A DNA stretch of 64,000 nucleotides from Anastrepha obliqua (Eukaryota; Arthropoda; Insecta; Diptera; Tephritidae). Shown piece by piece: positions 1 through 10,904 of the stretch. Positions within the stretch are counted from its first letter, which is position 1, and the number at the start of each line of letters is the position of its first letter. The stretch is taken from positions 69,396,501 through 69,460,500 of the forward strand of contig NC_072896.1 in assembly GCF_027943255.1 (NCBI RefSeq). The letters run 5' to 3'. Position numbers and translations under genes: made by a program. The notes under the pieces are model-generated. The model was not told the origin of the DNA and did no database searches. It saw only the letters and a program-made list of their open reading frames with translations.

Positions 1-131
1 TTTGAAAATTGGAAAAAGGTTCATAATATCTCATGGGGATTACTTCGAAGGGGACAAAATAGATATTAATGAATAAATAAATAATTTTTGAAAAAACACA
101 AAATTCGCGATACTTTTTGAACACACCTCAT
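1..131 (+). pseudogene. mariner-like transposase C-terminus plus 3' end of the element, cut by the window edge
   Basis: Bases 26-76 translate as ISHGDYFEGDKIDINE followed by TAA, which matches the usual C-terminal tail of mariner transposases (Gly-Asp-Tyr-Phe-Glu-Gly-Asp). The preceding FENWKK-like residues lie in another frame, so there is at least one indel. About 40 bases after the stop the strand reads CGCGATACTTTTTGAACACA and then CCTCATA. I read this as the 3' terminal inverted repeat ending at a TA target. The other end lies outside the window, so the repeat cannot be confirmed. The catalytic domain is missing from view. Confidence 0.6.
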
Positions 132-342
132 ATGCATCATATACATCATGCTGTAAATCGTTTTGGAAAATGGACATAGATGTCTTTGAGACGAAGTTAT
201 AACCAATTTTGAGACAAAATTTATTTTCTCAGCTGTTTGACTAAGATTTATGATATTTCCTTTAGATCATACAAAAAAAAATCCATTAGGATTATAATTC
301 ATAAGGTGAATCGTAACATATCGTGGAAAATCATGCAACGGA

Positions 343-523
343 ACGAACATTTTCTAATAGCGGTCGCACCTCGATAGACAATGGCAAACCTCCGAGTGTA
401 TACCTGCCATGAAAACCCTCCTCATAAAAATCATCCACAAAGCCGTGGATAACTCCATTTGTGGCAAACATCAAAACTTACACCACAAATAAAAGGAGGA
501 ACTCGGCCAAACACCCAAAAATG
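343..523 (+). mobile_element. tRNA-derived SINE, copy 1 (head missing)
   Basis: This is the 3' two-thirds of the SINE seen complete at 41291-41605. It begins at the TTTCTAATAGCGGTCGC block, runs through the CTCCGAGTGTAT block and ends at GGCCAAACACCCAAAAA. The tRNA-like head with A and B boxes is absent. It has many substitutions compared with the copies at 29733 and 41291, so it is an old copy. Confidence 0.75.
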
Positions 524-719
524 TAATTGAGAACATGTGGCTATATTTGGAAGCAGTATTTTACTTCCCGAAACCAGTATTGCACTTTTTGCTCTTTCTC
601 AGATAAGTCAAGGAGGATTACAACTTAACTAAAAAAATAAATAGCTATGCAATTATCGTCGCTACATGTGCAAATCTCTAAAGTAGAAATCCAAATTAGA
701 AATCACTAATTTTCTTCGT

Positions 720-1425
720 TCATAAAGTTCTGACACTGTTCGGTCGGCAGACTTTATTTAAAAAGAGGAAGCGATCATTGACGAGAACCCTTCAAAATGA
801 ACAAGGGTCCTTACGAGGGTCTTATTCGTCGAGTTGTCCATGAAAATCTCTGGTATAAATCCTACGTTATATGCAGAAAAGGTTTATGTCGGAGCAAACA
901 CGAGAACAGCGAGTTATCCGATCAAAACGCCTTCTAAACAAAATTAAACACCCTGAAGCGCCTGAGATGTTGTGATTTTCTTCTGACGAAAACTATTTCG
1001 ACCAAAACCAAAAAACCAACTTCACAAATGACAGAAGGCTACAAAGGTTCCTGCTGTCTTGCATAGAAATTTCCAGCAACTGTTAAGGTTTTAGGAGTTG
1101 TGAGCAACACTTCTTTGCTCAAGGACTTTGAGTTAATCTTGCTGCATATATCAGGGTACTGGAGACAGTGTAACCCTTTGATAGCATACGCGGTGACAGC
1201 CCAGACATCTTATAGTAAGAATACAAAGCTATGGCGACGCAAAACTAAATACCTGAAAATTTTCATAACCACGTAACACCGAACTTATGGCCGCCTAACT
1301 TCTCTAATCTTAATCCCCTGTATTACTACGTAGGGAGCGTGGTTGAGCGTGAAACCATTAAAGATCCTCATAACACCATTTATGGACTCGGACGAAGAGA
1401 TTATTCCAGCTAATTGAATTTTTAT
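720..1425 (+). pseudogene. IS630-Tc1-mariner transposase remnant, DD37D (maT-like) type
   Basis: From 797 the frame reads MNKGPYEGLIRRVVHENL and continues through a YKSYV block. After a frame change it gives FMSEQTREQRVIRSKRLLNK and an SSDENYFD block, where the first catalytic Asp would lie. Farther on come FPATVKVLGVVS, NFHNHVTPNLWPP and a VVERET block. In relatives with this layout the last two acidic residues are 37 residues apart. Here the second Asp cannot be recognised, and the third sits in LNPLYYYV, where Asp has become Tyr. There is an in-frame TGA where Trp is expected, plus several frameshifts. It is dead. No inverted repeats were found. Confidence 0.7.
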
Positions 1426-1889
1426 TGAATGCTAATATAGATATATAATGGGTTCATGTTGTATAAAATCTTCGTAAAGCTTTATTAAATTTTGTTGAAC
1501 ATAAAAGCTAATTAGTTTTACTCTCAAATTGTCCCCAAATAACGTGCGCACGCTGTATGTATATAAATATAGTAGAGCTTACTAAAAGGGAAATTCTTCA
1601 GCAGATTGAAGGATTTTTTTTTTTGGTATTCAAATACGATTTTAAAAATAGTAATAATAATTTGCATATCCATTACTTCCTTGTTACAAAAAATGTATCA
1701 TGCAGGGCTTCCAAAAATTAATTTTCTCGGGGTAGAACAGAGCAAAGAAAGAACTAAATGAATAAAATAAAATAATATTTCAGTCGTGTTTTATTGAATA
1801 AAAGCCCGAATTATAAACTTAGGTAGACAGCGTGGACAAAGCTCAATTCAAGTCAGAAATTTAATTATTAGTCATCATGAAAAAAGTAA

Positions 1890-2388
1890 AACCGTTCAAG
1901 AGTGGAGAAGACCTAATAAATAGCTGCTGGAAAAAAACTTACGTCCGACAGTTAAACATGGGGATGGGTCGGTAAGGGTATGAGGTTGTATGTCCGCGGC
2001 TGTTACTGGAAATTTGTGCCTCATTAAGGACAATATGAACCACAAGCAATACCTAAAAATTATCAAAGAAACTTTGGTCCAAAGTGCGGAAAAGTTTGAA
2101 AATAAGGACAAATTCCAGTACTATGAAGACAACGATCCCAAGTATAAGGCACCTGATGTCCGTCTATGGCTTATGTACAACTGCCCAAAAGTACTTGAAT
2201 TACTTCCTCAATCTCCAGACATCAATGTATTTGAACAATCATATTATTAGACACAAGAAAGACCTAGAAGATGCTATTAAAGAAGAGTGGAGAAAATAGA
2301 TCCTTTAACATGCAAGAAGCTGATAGCATCCATGCCAAGAACAATGAATTCTTTGAGAAAAAATAAGGCTTACCGACTAAATATTATT
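1890..2388 (+). pseudogene. Tc1-like (DD34E) transposase, C-terminal half, decayed
   Basis: The frame reads PTVKHGDGSVRV, then a TGA where Tc1-family proteins have Trp, then GCMSAAVTGNL. From 1990 the frame is open through NMNHKQYLKIIKETL to the catalytic block YYEDNDPKYK and PQSPDINVFE. The Asp of EDNDPK and the Glu of VFE are separated by 34 residues, the Tc1 DD34E spacing. A frameshift near 2240 moves the tail (KDLEDAIKEEWRK, then a GLPTKY-like end) into other frames. The N-terminal DNA-binding half is absent. Confidence 0.8.
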
Positions 2389-2468
2389 GTAATTGTATTT
2401 TTTTTTTCTTAAATATTATTTGCCTAACTCTAGTTTATATAAATGTCTGAGTTCTTTTTTGTCATGTA

Positions 2469-3019
2469 AGGGGTTTTCCAATAACAGGTGTTATTTTGAA
2501 TGGAATTGCGCTAACGAGAGATGATTAACGATTTTGTATGGCCGGAATTGGATGGTATTGATCTGGACAACGTTTATTTTCAACAAGACGGCACTACGTG
2601 CCACACAAGTAACGATATCATTGATCTTTTACGGAAAAAGTTTCCGTACTGTGTTATCTCTCGAAGAGGCGATCACAATTGGCCACGGAGATCTTGTGAT
2701 TTAACAACTTGTAGCTCTTTGGAGCCACGTGAAAGAGAAGGTCTACACCAACAGCCCAGAGTCGATTCAAGACCTCAAAGGTGGAATTCTTGAGGCTATC
2801 GAGGGCATAGGGCAGCCTCTTTGCAATTCGGTTATGGAAAATTTCATGGAAAGAATATTGTTCTATAAGCGTGGTCGTGCTGGTAATTTGCCTGATGTTA
2901 TTTTCCACTATTAACGGCATACCTTCATCTTTATAATGAAATAAACATCCGATGATTTATATTAAAAAATTACATTTTTCTTTGAATATCAAAATAACAC
3001 CTCTTATAGGAAAATCCAC
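2469..3019 (+). mobile_element. 551-bp internally deleted DD41D mariner-type element with both inverted repeats
   Basis: The left end reads GGGGTTTTCCAATAACAGG and continues GTGTTATTTTGA. The reverse complement of the right end reads GTGGATTTTCCTATAAGAGG and then GTGTTATTTTGA. Both ends abut TA (2467-2468 and 3020-3021), the expected target duplication. Inside, the transposase starts abruptly at REMINDFVWPELDG, so the N-terminal half has been deleted. The second catalytic Asp is in YFQQDGTTCHT. The CDLT motif follows, and a small deletion near 2715 removes the third Asp. The spacing to the expected third Asp would be 41 residues. The C-terminus continues in a shifted frame to PDVIFHY and a stop at 2914. 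Confidence 0.8.
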
Positions 3020-3021
3020 TA

Positions 3022-6000
3022 TTTTTGTAAGTTTTTGTTATTTGAGGGTGTCCGAGTTCTTTATTAAGCCACTGAATATAAATGTAGTCATTAAGTATGT
3101 CAAGTTTAAGGCAAGACTGAGAGTAGCAATTAGTTCCCTAAATGGTAAACGGAATACGAAATGTAATACCTAATACAAAATAAAACCTATATTAAGTAAA
3201 AGCATGAATAATAGTTAAATTCTAGTTTTAATAACTATTAACTGAAGATTGTAGTTTTTACAATAGAAAAAGAGGATTCTTGTTCTCTCTTTGGTTGCCC
3301 AAGTCTTAAATATTGTGAATTCGTGCTGTGACCTCCACTTCACTTCGGAAACTACATTTGAAGTCCGCAACTACAGAATTGTATTCTGTCGACCGCATTG
3401 AATTGATCATTTTGAGTTTTTGAAATTTAGAATTTCAGATCCGTTATCTGCGACTCCGAAAAAAATAATAAGAAATTTCAAGCCAGTCCGATTGGTTTAG
3501 AAAATATTGGAGCCACCATTTTGAATTTTTAAAATCTACTGGTAACTTCAGATTTCGAATAATCTATCGTTCTCTTGGGTTCTCTTGTTTTTAACCATTT
3601 CGGTAACATAAAAAATATAGGTCCACTTTTGATCGTTTCTCAATTTACATAGCTTTTAAGAATTTTAATAGGAATTTACTAGAATTCTTTCAAATTCACT
3701 TTTTTTATTTTTGTAATTGAAACTAATATAAAATAGAAATGCATTATACTATTTTTCTCAATAAAAATCAATTAACTTGTCATTAAAAAAATTCGCGCAC
3801 GCACTCATATTATTTTAATAAAGTGTGTATTTAAAAATTACAATCCACTTATAAAAAACTTCCAATTACTCAAAATAACACAAATTATCTCAGATAAAAA
3901 GAAATGCCTTTCGATAATTTATTAAAGTGCAGATATAAGAAATAAAAGCAAAACAACGAATTGTGTCAGGTATTGACTAATGTGCTCTGAAAGGTAAGTG
4001 CTCACACACACGAGAATAGAAATGCAAAAGCAATGTGACGCTCTCCAAAGTGTCAACAACATCATTTGTTACGACTGAGTGAAAACTGGATTGTATTAGC
4101 AAACAGTGATGAAGAGTAAGCAGTGGGAAATCGTGCGTTGTGAGATTCTTGCAACATTCGAGTAGGCGGCAAAATCTAAGGCAACAGCATATAAGAATGA
4201 CATGGGAAGAGAGAGAGAGTGATAACTTCAGAATGGGTAATGTAAATAGAAAGCATTTTAATGTTAATCGCTTGAGCCTAAAGTAAAATTGGTTCAATTG
4301 GAAAATTTTCACAAATCCAGAGTAAAATCGTAGGCAGTCTGGTGAAGAGAGACAAGAAAATAAGGTTGAAAATACCTCAGCCTACAAGCATTTTAAGAAA
4401 ATATATTTGAGTACGAAAACATTCCCAAATCGTAAAGGTGCAAGCAAACCAAGAATGATAGAAACAAGATTGCGCCCATTAGAGAATGCGTGACGTCACG
4501 TTTGCCAAGTTGTGCAGTGTTGCCAACCATTTCTCTCTTCACAATAAATTTAGTGCTTTTTTGTACCCAAAACATTTTTTAAGTTTGGTGTTTGTTTCTT
4601 TTTGTTTTAAATTAATTTAAAGCTAACGAAGCTGTAAGTTAAATTGTATTATTAAACAAAATAATGTTAAAAAGGTCACTCTGAGAAGATATTAGTGCTA
4701 ATGCAAATTTGTGGATTCTTATAAAGTTTGATATTTTGAAAGTGCAAATTTAATTTTTTGCTCCTTTTAAGTTAATGCAAGAATATTAAATGTTCTTCTC
4801 TCAACTCTTCTTAACATTGAAAACCTTTTTACCCATTTTAAAAAGCGTTTGAATTTACTGATTACTGATTAAAACCATAGAGGTGTAATCCTTTAAAAAA
4901 ATATCAATAACTAGTCCTGTATACAACTCTAATTTGTCCTTTTGCAACTAGTACAATTCTAGACCCTTTCGGGCTGGTATGACTTATTCCATCAAATACC
5001 ACTTAATGAACTAGAATATCTAGAATTTGTGAATTAGGAATACTTGCAAAAGTTTCATTATACACAAATGTTTTTGCGCATGAATAAATACATTTTTATT
5101 TGGAAATAATTCATCAAAAAGAAGGTAACGAATATTTTGGTAAAGCCTCATGACTACATAAAGCTATATAATTACATATACATATACAAATCTATACGTA
5201 AGGTCACGGCTCCTTGTAGGTATGCAAAAAAACATAGGATTACAGCAATTTCAGTTGGTGATCTTGAAAATACTTTGCAAATGACGCCTGATTGACTTTG
5301 ATTTATGGCCAAACGTACTTACATACCTACATATATACATTCATACATATATACCAGTTAATACAAACTCATACAAATATGTATATACATATGTGTGAGA
5401 ATATAGCCTGAAAACAACTTTCAGCCCTTGTCGGTGTGTCGAATTGAAAATTCGCTTGCCTGCTGGCAACAATGGCATTGTTACCTCACGTTGCAAGGTC
5501 GCCCGTTTGTTGCCAGTTGCTCTGCAGCTCATGACCATAGCCTTCGCCAATGACTCACAAAATAAACAAAGCAGATACAAACAGGCGAAAAACCGTGGAG
5601 GAAAAAAATTTATTTGAAAAAAGCTGTGGAGAAAATTACCAAGGTGACATAAAACGACACAAAGTATACAAGTAAATTTGAATAAGTAAGAGAAACTGTA
5701 TATGTATGTGAGGATTATGTATGGATGCTGAAGGTTTCCAGTATTGCACATTAAATCTGGTGCATTTAAGTTTTTTAAATTTTCCTGTATTATTTAAATT
5801 AAAATTAAAAAAAGCTTTGCAAATTCGACCTAAAATATGAACAATGAAAAGAACCAAAGATATTAATTGCAATAAAAATAGTCAGAACTTTTTTCAATCT
5901 TCAAAATGGGAAAACTTCAAACTTCCTATAAATGGAAGGCGAATTGAGCTGCGCAACAAATTATTATATTATATTTCTACCTGATCGAAGCAATAACCAC

Positions 6001-6600
6001 TTCTACGATTTTGGCCGAGTTTATCAATGCGCACCAGACATTTCTTTCTCCTGCTAACCGACGCAAGTTGAACACACCAAAGGAAAGCAAGTACTTTTTC
6101 ACTAAAACTTTGTAACGCAAGGTATTCTTTCTCCTCTGCTAAATCTGCTGTATCGAATACTTTCAGAGCTGTAGCATTTCATCCATTCGTTAAAAGACAA
6201 CGGATATTTTTAGATATGCATGGAAGAATCTGTGAACAATAAAATAAAAAATTATTAGAAGCCACAACAGCGGAAACAAAATGTTTTATGTGGCTGTTAT
6301 GAGCGCCAAAGATATTTTACATCAAGGCTCGCTACTTATTTTGTAAAAGCCAAAAATTCCATAGTAAGTGCCGAAAACGCTATTTTATTAGGAGCTTAAA
6401 TGTACATAAATTAATGAATTCATGCCAATAAGAACGAAAGAGGAAGACTAGTATGGATTCCTCCTGAATTGCTTTACCAGGATGATCCGGTAAATGCCTT
6501 CTCGCCGCATCTCAGCTCTGTAAATGAGCGACTCGCACTTTCCCTAATATCTATACCTCGGACTAAAATATAAACTTTCAAATAATGGACTTTTTTCCTT
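3022..6600. other. non-coding stretch, no recognised gene
   Basis: AT-rich sequence without a convincing coding frame. At 3395-3570 there are two diverged blocks of the form CATTTTGA(G/A)TTTTT followed by a TTTCAGAT block, about 110-130 bases apart, which suggests an old dispersed or tandem repeat. Bases 5160-5400 are rich in TACATA/TATGTA steps. Nothing else could be assigned. Confidence 0.5.
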
Positions 6601-6602
6601 GT

Positions 6603-7330
6603 TCACTCTGAACGAGAGCATGGGACCATGATAAAACTCTTCCATCGTACACAATTGTGGGCTGTTCTTTTTTCGCCGTCCCATGTGATGTCAGTATCTG
6701 TTAGTTCGCCCAACATCGACCTTCTACAAGTGTTCTTTGGCCAACTGCGACCTCTGCTCCCTAGCGGGTTCCAGTCCAGTGTCACGTTATCTGGCGGTTT
6801 TCTACACATGTGACCTATCCATTGCCACTTTTTGTATTTCATTTGCCATAGGATGGGTTCCTCATTCTTTGATCTCCACAGCGTGTCGTTGCTAATGGTG
6901 TTCGGCCAGAATATTCTACAGATAATGCGATGATGAGTTACATATGACCTCTGTATGATGATGTTAGAGACCAACCATGTTCTACTTCTATGCAACAATA
7001 CCGACTTCATACAAGATCTGAATATTCGCAGTCTAGAGCACCTCGCCCATACTGTATGCATTCGCCCGAACACCGCCCTGTAGTTGACATTTTCATCTAC
7101 TCCACCGTCTGTGTGATAGTGCAGCCGAGATAGCAGAAGCTTTCGACAAATTCCACCAGGAATTTGGTTGCTTTATAGTAGTTGACTCTCATAGCTTTCG
7201 TCTGGGTGACGTTGCGCTCCACTCCGACAGTGCGTGCCAGCATTGGTAGTCTGTCCGCGTGCGCTTGCATGTCAATGAGTTTGAGAGAGAGGAAAGTTGA
7301 TTTGAGTAAATTCATAAATGATTTCCCTAA
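6603..7330 (-). pseudogene. RTE-like LINE, 3' end of the reverse transcriptase ORF
   Basis: Read on the minus strand, the order is DRLPMLARTVG, then VTQTKAMRVN, then VESFCYLGCTIT (the strongly conserved post-catalytic block of RTE-like elements), then VFGRMHTVWA, IFRSCMKSVLLH, NTISNDTLW, KWQWIGHMCRKPPDNVTLDW and GSRGRSWPKNTCRRSM. These are the usual C-terminal landmarks in the right order. They are spread over two frames broken around 7085. The catalytic YADD region and the endonuclease are absent, as expected of a 5'-truncated insertion. This copy is non-functional. Confidence 0.82.
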
Positions 7331-7559
7331 TTAGAATAAGATTGTAATAGGAAATTATGTATGAAAACAGCGCTTACACTGAAATAAGTCTACTAAAAAA
7401 ATCAGTATTTCATCTGATACAAAAAAATTGTCACGTTGTGTAAAAAACACTTTAAAACGCAGAGTTGCTACATTTGGCCTTTAGTTAAGTGGATATATCG
7501 ATTTCTCATGAGTGGCAAACCAAATCAAACTATAAAACACGCTGATACTTGTGGTCAAA

Positions 7560-8160
7560 ATTCGTAACCTTTATATATCCTAGCTTCTTTCAAGCTGAGT
7601 TAATAGCAATAAAGGAGGATGTATTGTGAATCAGGAATTCGTCCGTCCCACAACCGATCAGAGTAGTTGGCAGTCAAGTTCTCATAAAATCTTTACAGAA
7701 CCGGGATACTTCATTAAAAATGGCAGTCGAATCTAGAACTATTCTAAAGGACCTATCTAATCGGTACACCAGGAACGTTACCTGGGTTTCTGGATGCAAA
7801 GACATTTCTGGAAATTTCATTGTGCATGAGTAGGCTAGAAGGGGAATGGTTAAGTCATTCAATTCTGCCCAATATATGGACATCCCCTTATTCTGATGCA
7901 AGACAAGACAGTCTACATCGAGTGGACTACGGACCCCACTTGCAAGATAACTGAACGGGTTTGCCCTAGAAATAATCAATCTTGACCAGCCTTCCTTTAG
8001 TATGGTTGTTGGTATTATCACCGCACACAGCCTAATGAGAACACATGGCAAAGTATGGGTTTCCCTCTAATGACTTTTGTAGCAGCAAGAACGAGAAGGA
8101 GGTGAAGAATGTTTAACATTTCCTCTGACCTATCCACTGTCACACACTTGTCAGTGACAA
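7560..8160 (+). pseudogene. RNase H-bearing LINE (I/LOA/R1-type), 3' fragment
   Basis: The plus strand gives FQAELIAIKE at 7588, the RNase H segment with the catalytic Glu. Next come LIKSL, a RTILKDLSNRYTRNVTWVSG block in which the usual WVPGH motif has become WVSGC, and then the C-terminal MVVGIITAHSLMRTHGK region. Frames change several times and there are stops. Neighbouring LINEs at 16660, 20085, 30080 and 34300 have the same order of blocks. The reverse transcriptase is absent, consistent with 5' truncation. Confidence 0.72.
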
Positions 8161-8205
8161 CCACCCTCACTTGACCTAATCTGTATATCCTGAAGTAATG
8201 AAAGC

Positions 8206-8290
8206 GGCCGCCCTATCCGAATGGGTTGGGTTTTCTAAAAATATCTACCGTTCTGAGTCAGCTCAAAAATGTAGGTCCCTTTACTTTCAT
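8206..8290 (+). mobile_element. tRNA-derived SINE, copy 2 (internally deleted)
   Basis: It starts with GCGGCCGCCCTATCCGAATG, the head of the SINE with its A-box region. It then jumps directly to the AAAATATCTACCGTTCTGAG block and GTAGGTCCCT, which in the full copy lie more than 150 bases farther on. The B box and the middle of the element are missing. Confidence 0.65.
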
Positions 8291-8303
8291 TGAAAAGTGT
8301 TAA

Positions 8304-9008
8304 GGGGTTAGGGGTAGTCAGAGGCCCGAAAAAATGGTGATTTTCACGAATTTTTTTTGCTACTTAATTTATTTATTTAACAAAAATAAAAACATCATGT
8401 TTTAACTTGACTTCACCAAAATTTCAGAAAAAAAAATTAATAATTGCAAAAGTTATCGCTGTTTGTGTGAAGCCCGTTTCTCCAGAAGTCCCTTGCGGTG
8501 AACATCACAAGTCCTTGCAGATTCATCTAAAACCAATCGGATGAGAAAAATTATTTTTATTGATAGATAATCTCGAGCCGGATCGAAGCTTTTTTTTTTT
8601 TCAAAATGAACAAAATGGCGGCCTCAGAAAATTTTTTCCAGATTTTAGAAAAAAAAACACAGTTAATTGTTAAAAAAAAAATCGAAATTTTTGAAAAAAA
8701 AAAATCCTTCGATCAGGCACAAGTTTTTTATGTTTTTCAAAAGCTGTATAAATTTTATTGAAATCTACGTAGCGGTTTTTAAGTTACAGTGTTCACCAGT
8801 TTGAAAAACATAGTTTTGAGAAAAACGCATTTAAAGTTTTGCTATCGGCTCCGGAGCGGCCGAGCGCCCTTTGTTAATTGTTGAATAACTTGAAAAGTAT
8901 TTGTCGGATTCACTTCAAATTTTTACACAATATTTTTAAAACATTATACTTTAAGAAAATGCAAAAAAAAAAATCGATTTTTTGAAAATTCTGACTACCC
9001 CTAACCCC
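8304..9008. mobile_element. 705-bp non-autonomous element, TTAA-flanked with inverted repeats, copy 1
   Basis: TTAA (8300-8303) is followed by GGGGTTAGGGGTAGTCAGA. The right end is the exact reverse complement over those 19 bases, followed by TTAA (9009-9012). The interior has no coding frame and many A or T runs. Landmarks shared in order with the 706-bp copy at 17878 are ATCCTTCG about 400 bases in, GTTTTGAGA(A/T)AAACGC, and AAATCGATTTTTTGAAA just before the right inverted repeat. TTAA duplications are typical of piggyBac-type insertion, but the termini begin GGGG rather than CCC, so the superfamily is left open. No transposase is encoded. Confidence 0.8.
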
Positions 9009-9012
9009 TTAA

Positions 9013-10904
9013 AGATGTTCAAGAACAAAAACTTTAAAGGACATTAAAAGAGTTTTTTTAGTTTTGCTCTTATATGAATTTTTTCATTTGTGACGAAAAT
9101 AGTGGAATTTTGTAGCACGGTGCAATTAAATATTTTTCTGTTGGAGGGCATGAAGAGATAATTTCGGCGCAGGGTGCTGCGTTAAGGCACCACTTCCTTT
9201 CCTACAGTTATGCTTTGAGCTACCCCGATAAATGGGTACTCTATCATATGAATTGACGTCTCTATCCTTTCGCTATTTTCACTTGGAGTTTATGTGTTCA
9301 TGAGTCGTTCTTTGAGTCTCATGAGTCGTTCTGGAGGGCACCCTTGAATAAATTACTGCTAGTAATCCTGAGCAAAATAGAAAATATATTTATGTTCACC
9401 GCTTTGATCAATATTTTCTCTGGTCAATAAAATTTATATTTAAATTATAAGCTTGTGGGAAAACTCTTAAATTATTCTGAGAGTTTCTTAAATTTCATCC
9501 ACAACCCATTAAACTTCTCAGCAAGCAGTTAACAATCTCTTGCTCACCTATACCTGCACTTCTATACACTTCTTCCCGCATAGAAACCTCAGAGGATCTA
9601 AGGCGATATCCTTGAAAGTGAAATGAAATATCAGCAGCACGCGGTCAGGGTCTATTTTGGCAAAGTACATAAGCAAATGCATATGCATATGTATATTGCA
9701 TAACAAAATGAAAACAGCAACGATGGAAGGAAGAAATTTTGCTGCAAATATTTGGTTTAATTGCAGAGGGGCGAAGCAAAACAACAAGCAATTGAGAGAG
9801 CGTACAACAAAAATATTTCCTAAAATAATAAAAAACAATAGCAACTTTAAATGGTTGTATATGAAAATGCACTCTAGCATACATTGTTACATGCTAACGA
9901 GTGCTAACTGCACATACATGCACACACACTTGTAGCCAAGCTAGAGCTGTTTTCCTTTTTTAAACACATACTCGTACATATGCACGTGCGTATGCACTGG
10001 GTGTTAGCCCACACTCCATTATAGTTATGTATGGATATGTATATGCCTGTACATATATTTAAACAGTTTAGTAGTGTAGATATGTGTGAGTGTATATATG
10101 TATTTGTTTATTTCCCTGTCATGCTGCTGTTCATGGACACGCTTGCTGCAGGAGTACGCCACAGAAGCAGCAAATGGCTTCAGGCAATGGCAAATATGTA
10201 AGGAGGTGCGTGTGGAATGTTGCTGTATGCCAGCACAATTCACTTTCCTGCAACACTTTAACTTTCACTTTAATGCATCAGCAATATTTCAAATCTGAAT
10301 TTTTTATGCGATAATGTTTAAATGAGCGTACGACACAGGAACTAAATGAATGAATCAGTAAATAAATGGCGTACGATATGCTTGCGCTCGGAACAGCTAC
10401 ATAGAGCGCTGCATGTGCAATGGTGTGGTTGCATCAGCGATAAATTTATAATAAATTCATAAATTCAAAACATACCGTATACGTGGAAAAAAAGGAACGC
10501 TGTTGTCTACATCTTAGATATCGCACAGTAGAGCGAATTTCGGAAATACTAAAGTAATGGGTGTTCATTTTTCAGAGACCGCAATTGTGAGGATACGAAG
10601 CACACATTTGTACGTATGGAAATGCTAAATTTGTATGAACTGGAAATTAAAAACGATTTATTGTAATTTTCCCTCACTTTATCTTAGTCGCTAGCCTTAT
10701 GGTTCGGCAAACTTAGAAAAGATTTAGACCAAATATGAAATATTTCTTTAATGTGCTGTATTCAAATCAGGTCCACGTTGACACATAAGTGGCAAAATGA
10801 GGTAACCAATATACCCAAAGTTCTTTTAATTTAATACTTCCAAATAAAAGTCTACACTTAGTGTTTTTTGCTGCCGCTGAATTGTAATGTGGGATTAAAA
10901 TGGA
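9013..10904. other. non-coding stretch
   Basis: No gene is supported. A short direct repeat, TCATGAGTCGTTCT, occurs twice near 9299-9333. Bases 9660-10100 contain dense ATGCATATG and TATATG-type steps. Nothing else could be assigned. Confidence 0.5.

Noticed and set aside
4490..4500. TGACGTCA palindrome (CRE-like site)
   Set aside because: A single 8-base match with no promoter or gene nearby.
8304..9008. Long inverted-repeat element considered as a piggyBac copy
   Set aside because: TTAA flanks fit, but there is no transposase frame and the termini begin GGGG, so only a non-autonomous TTAA-type element is claimed.
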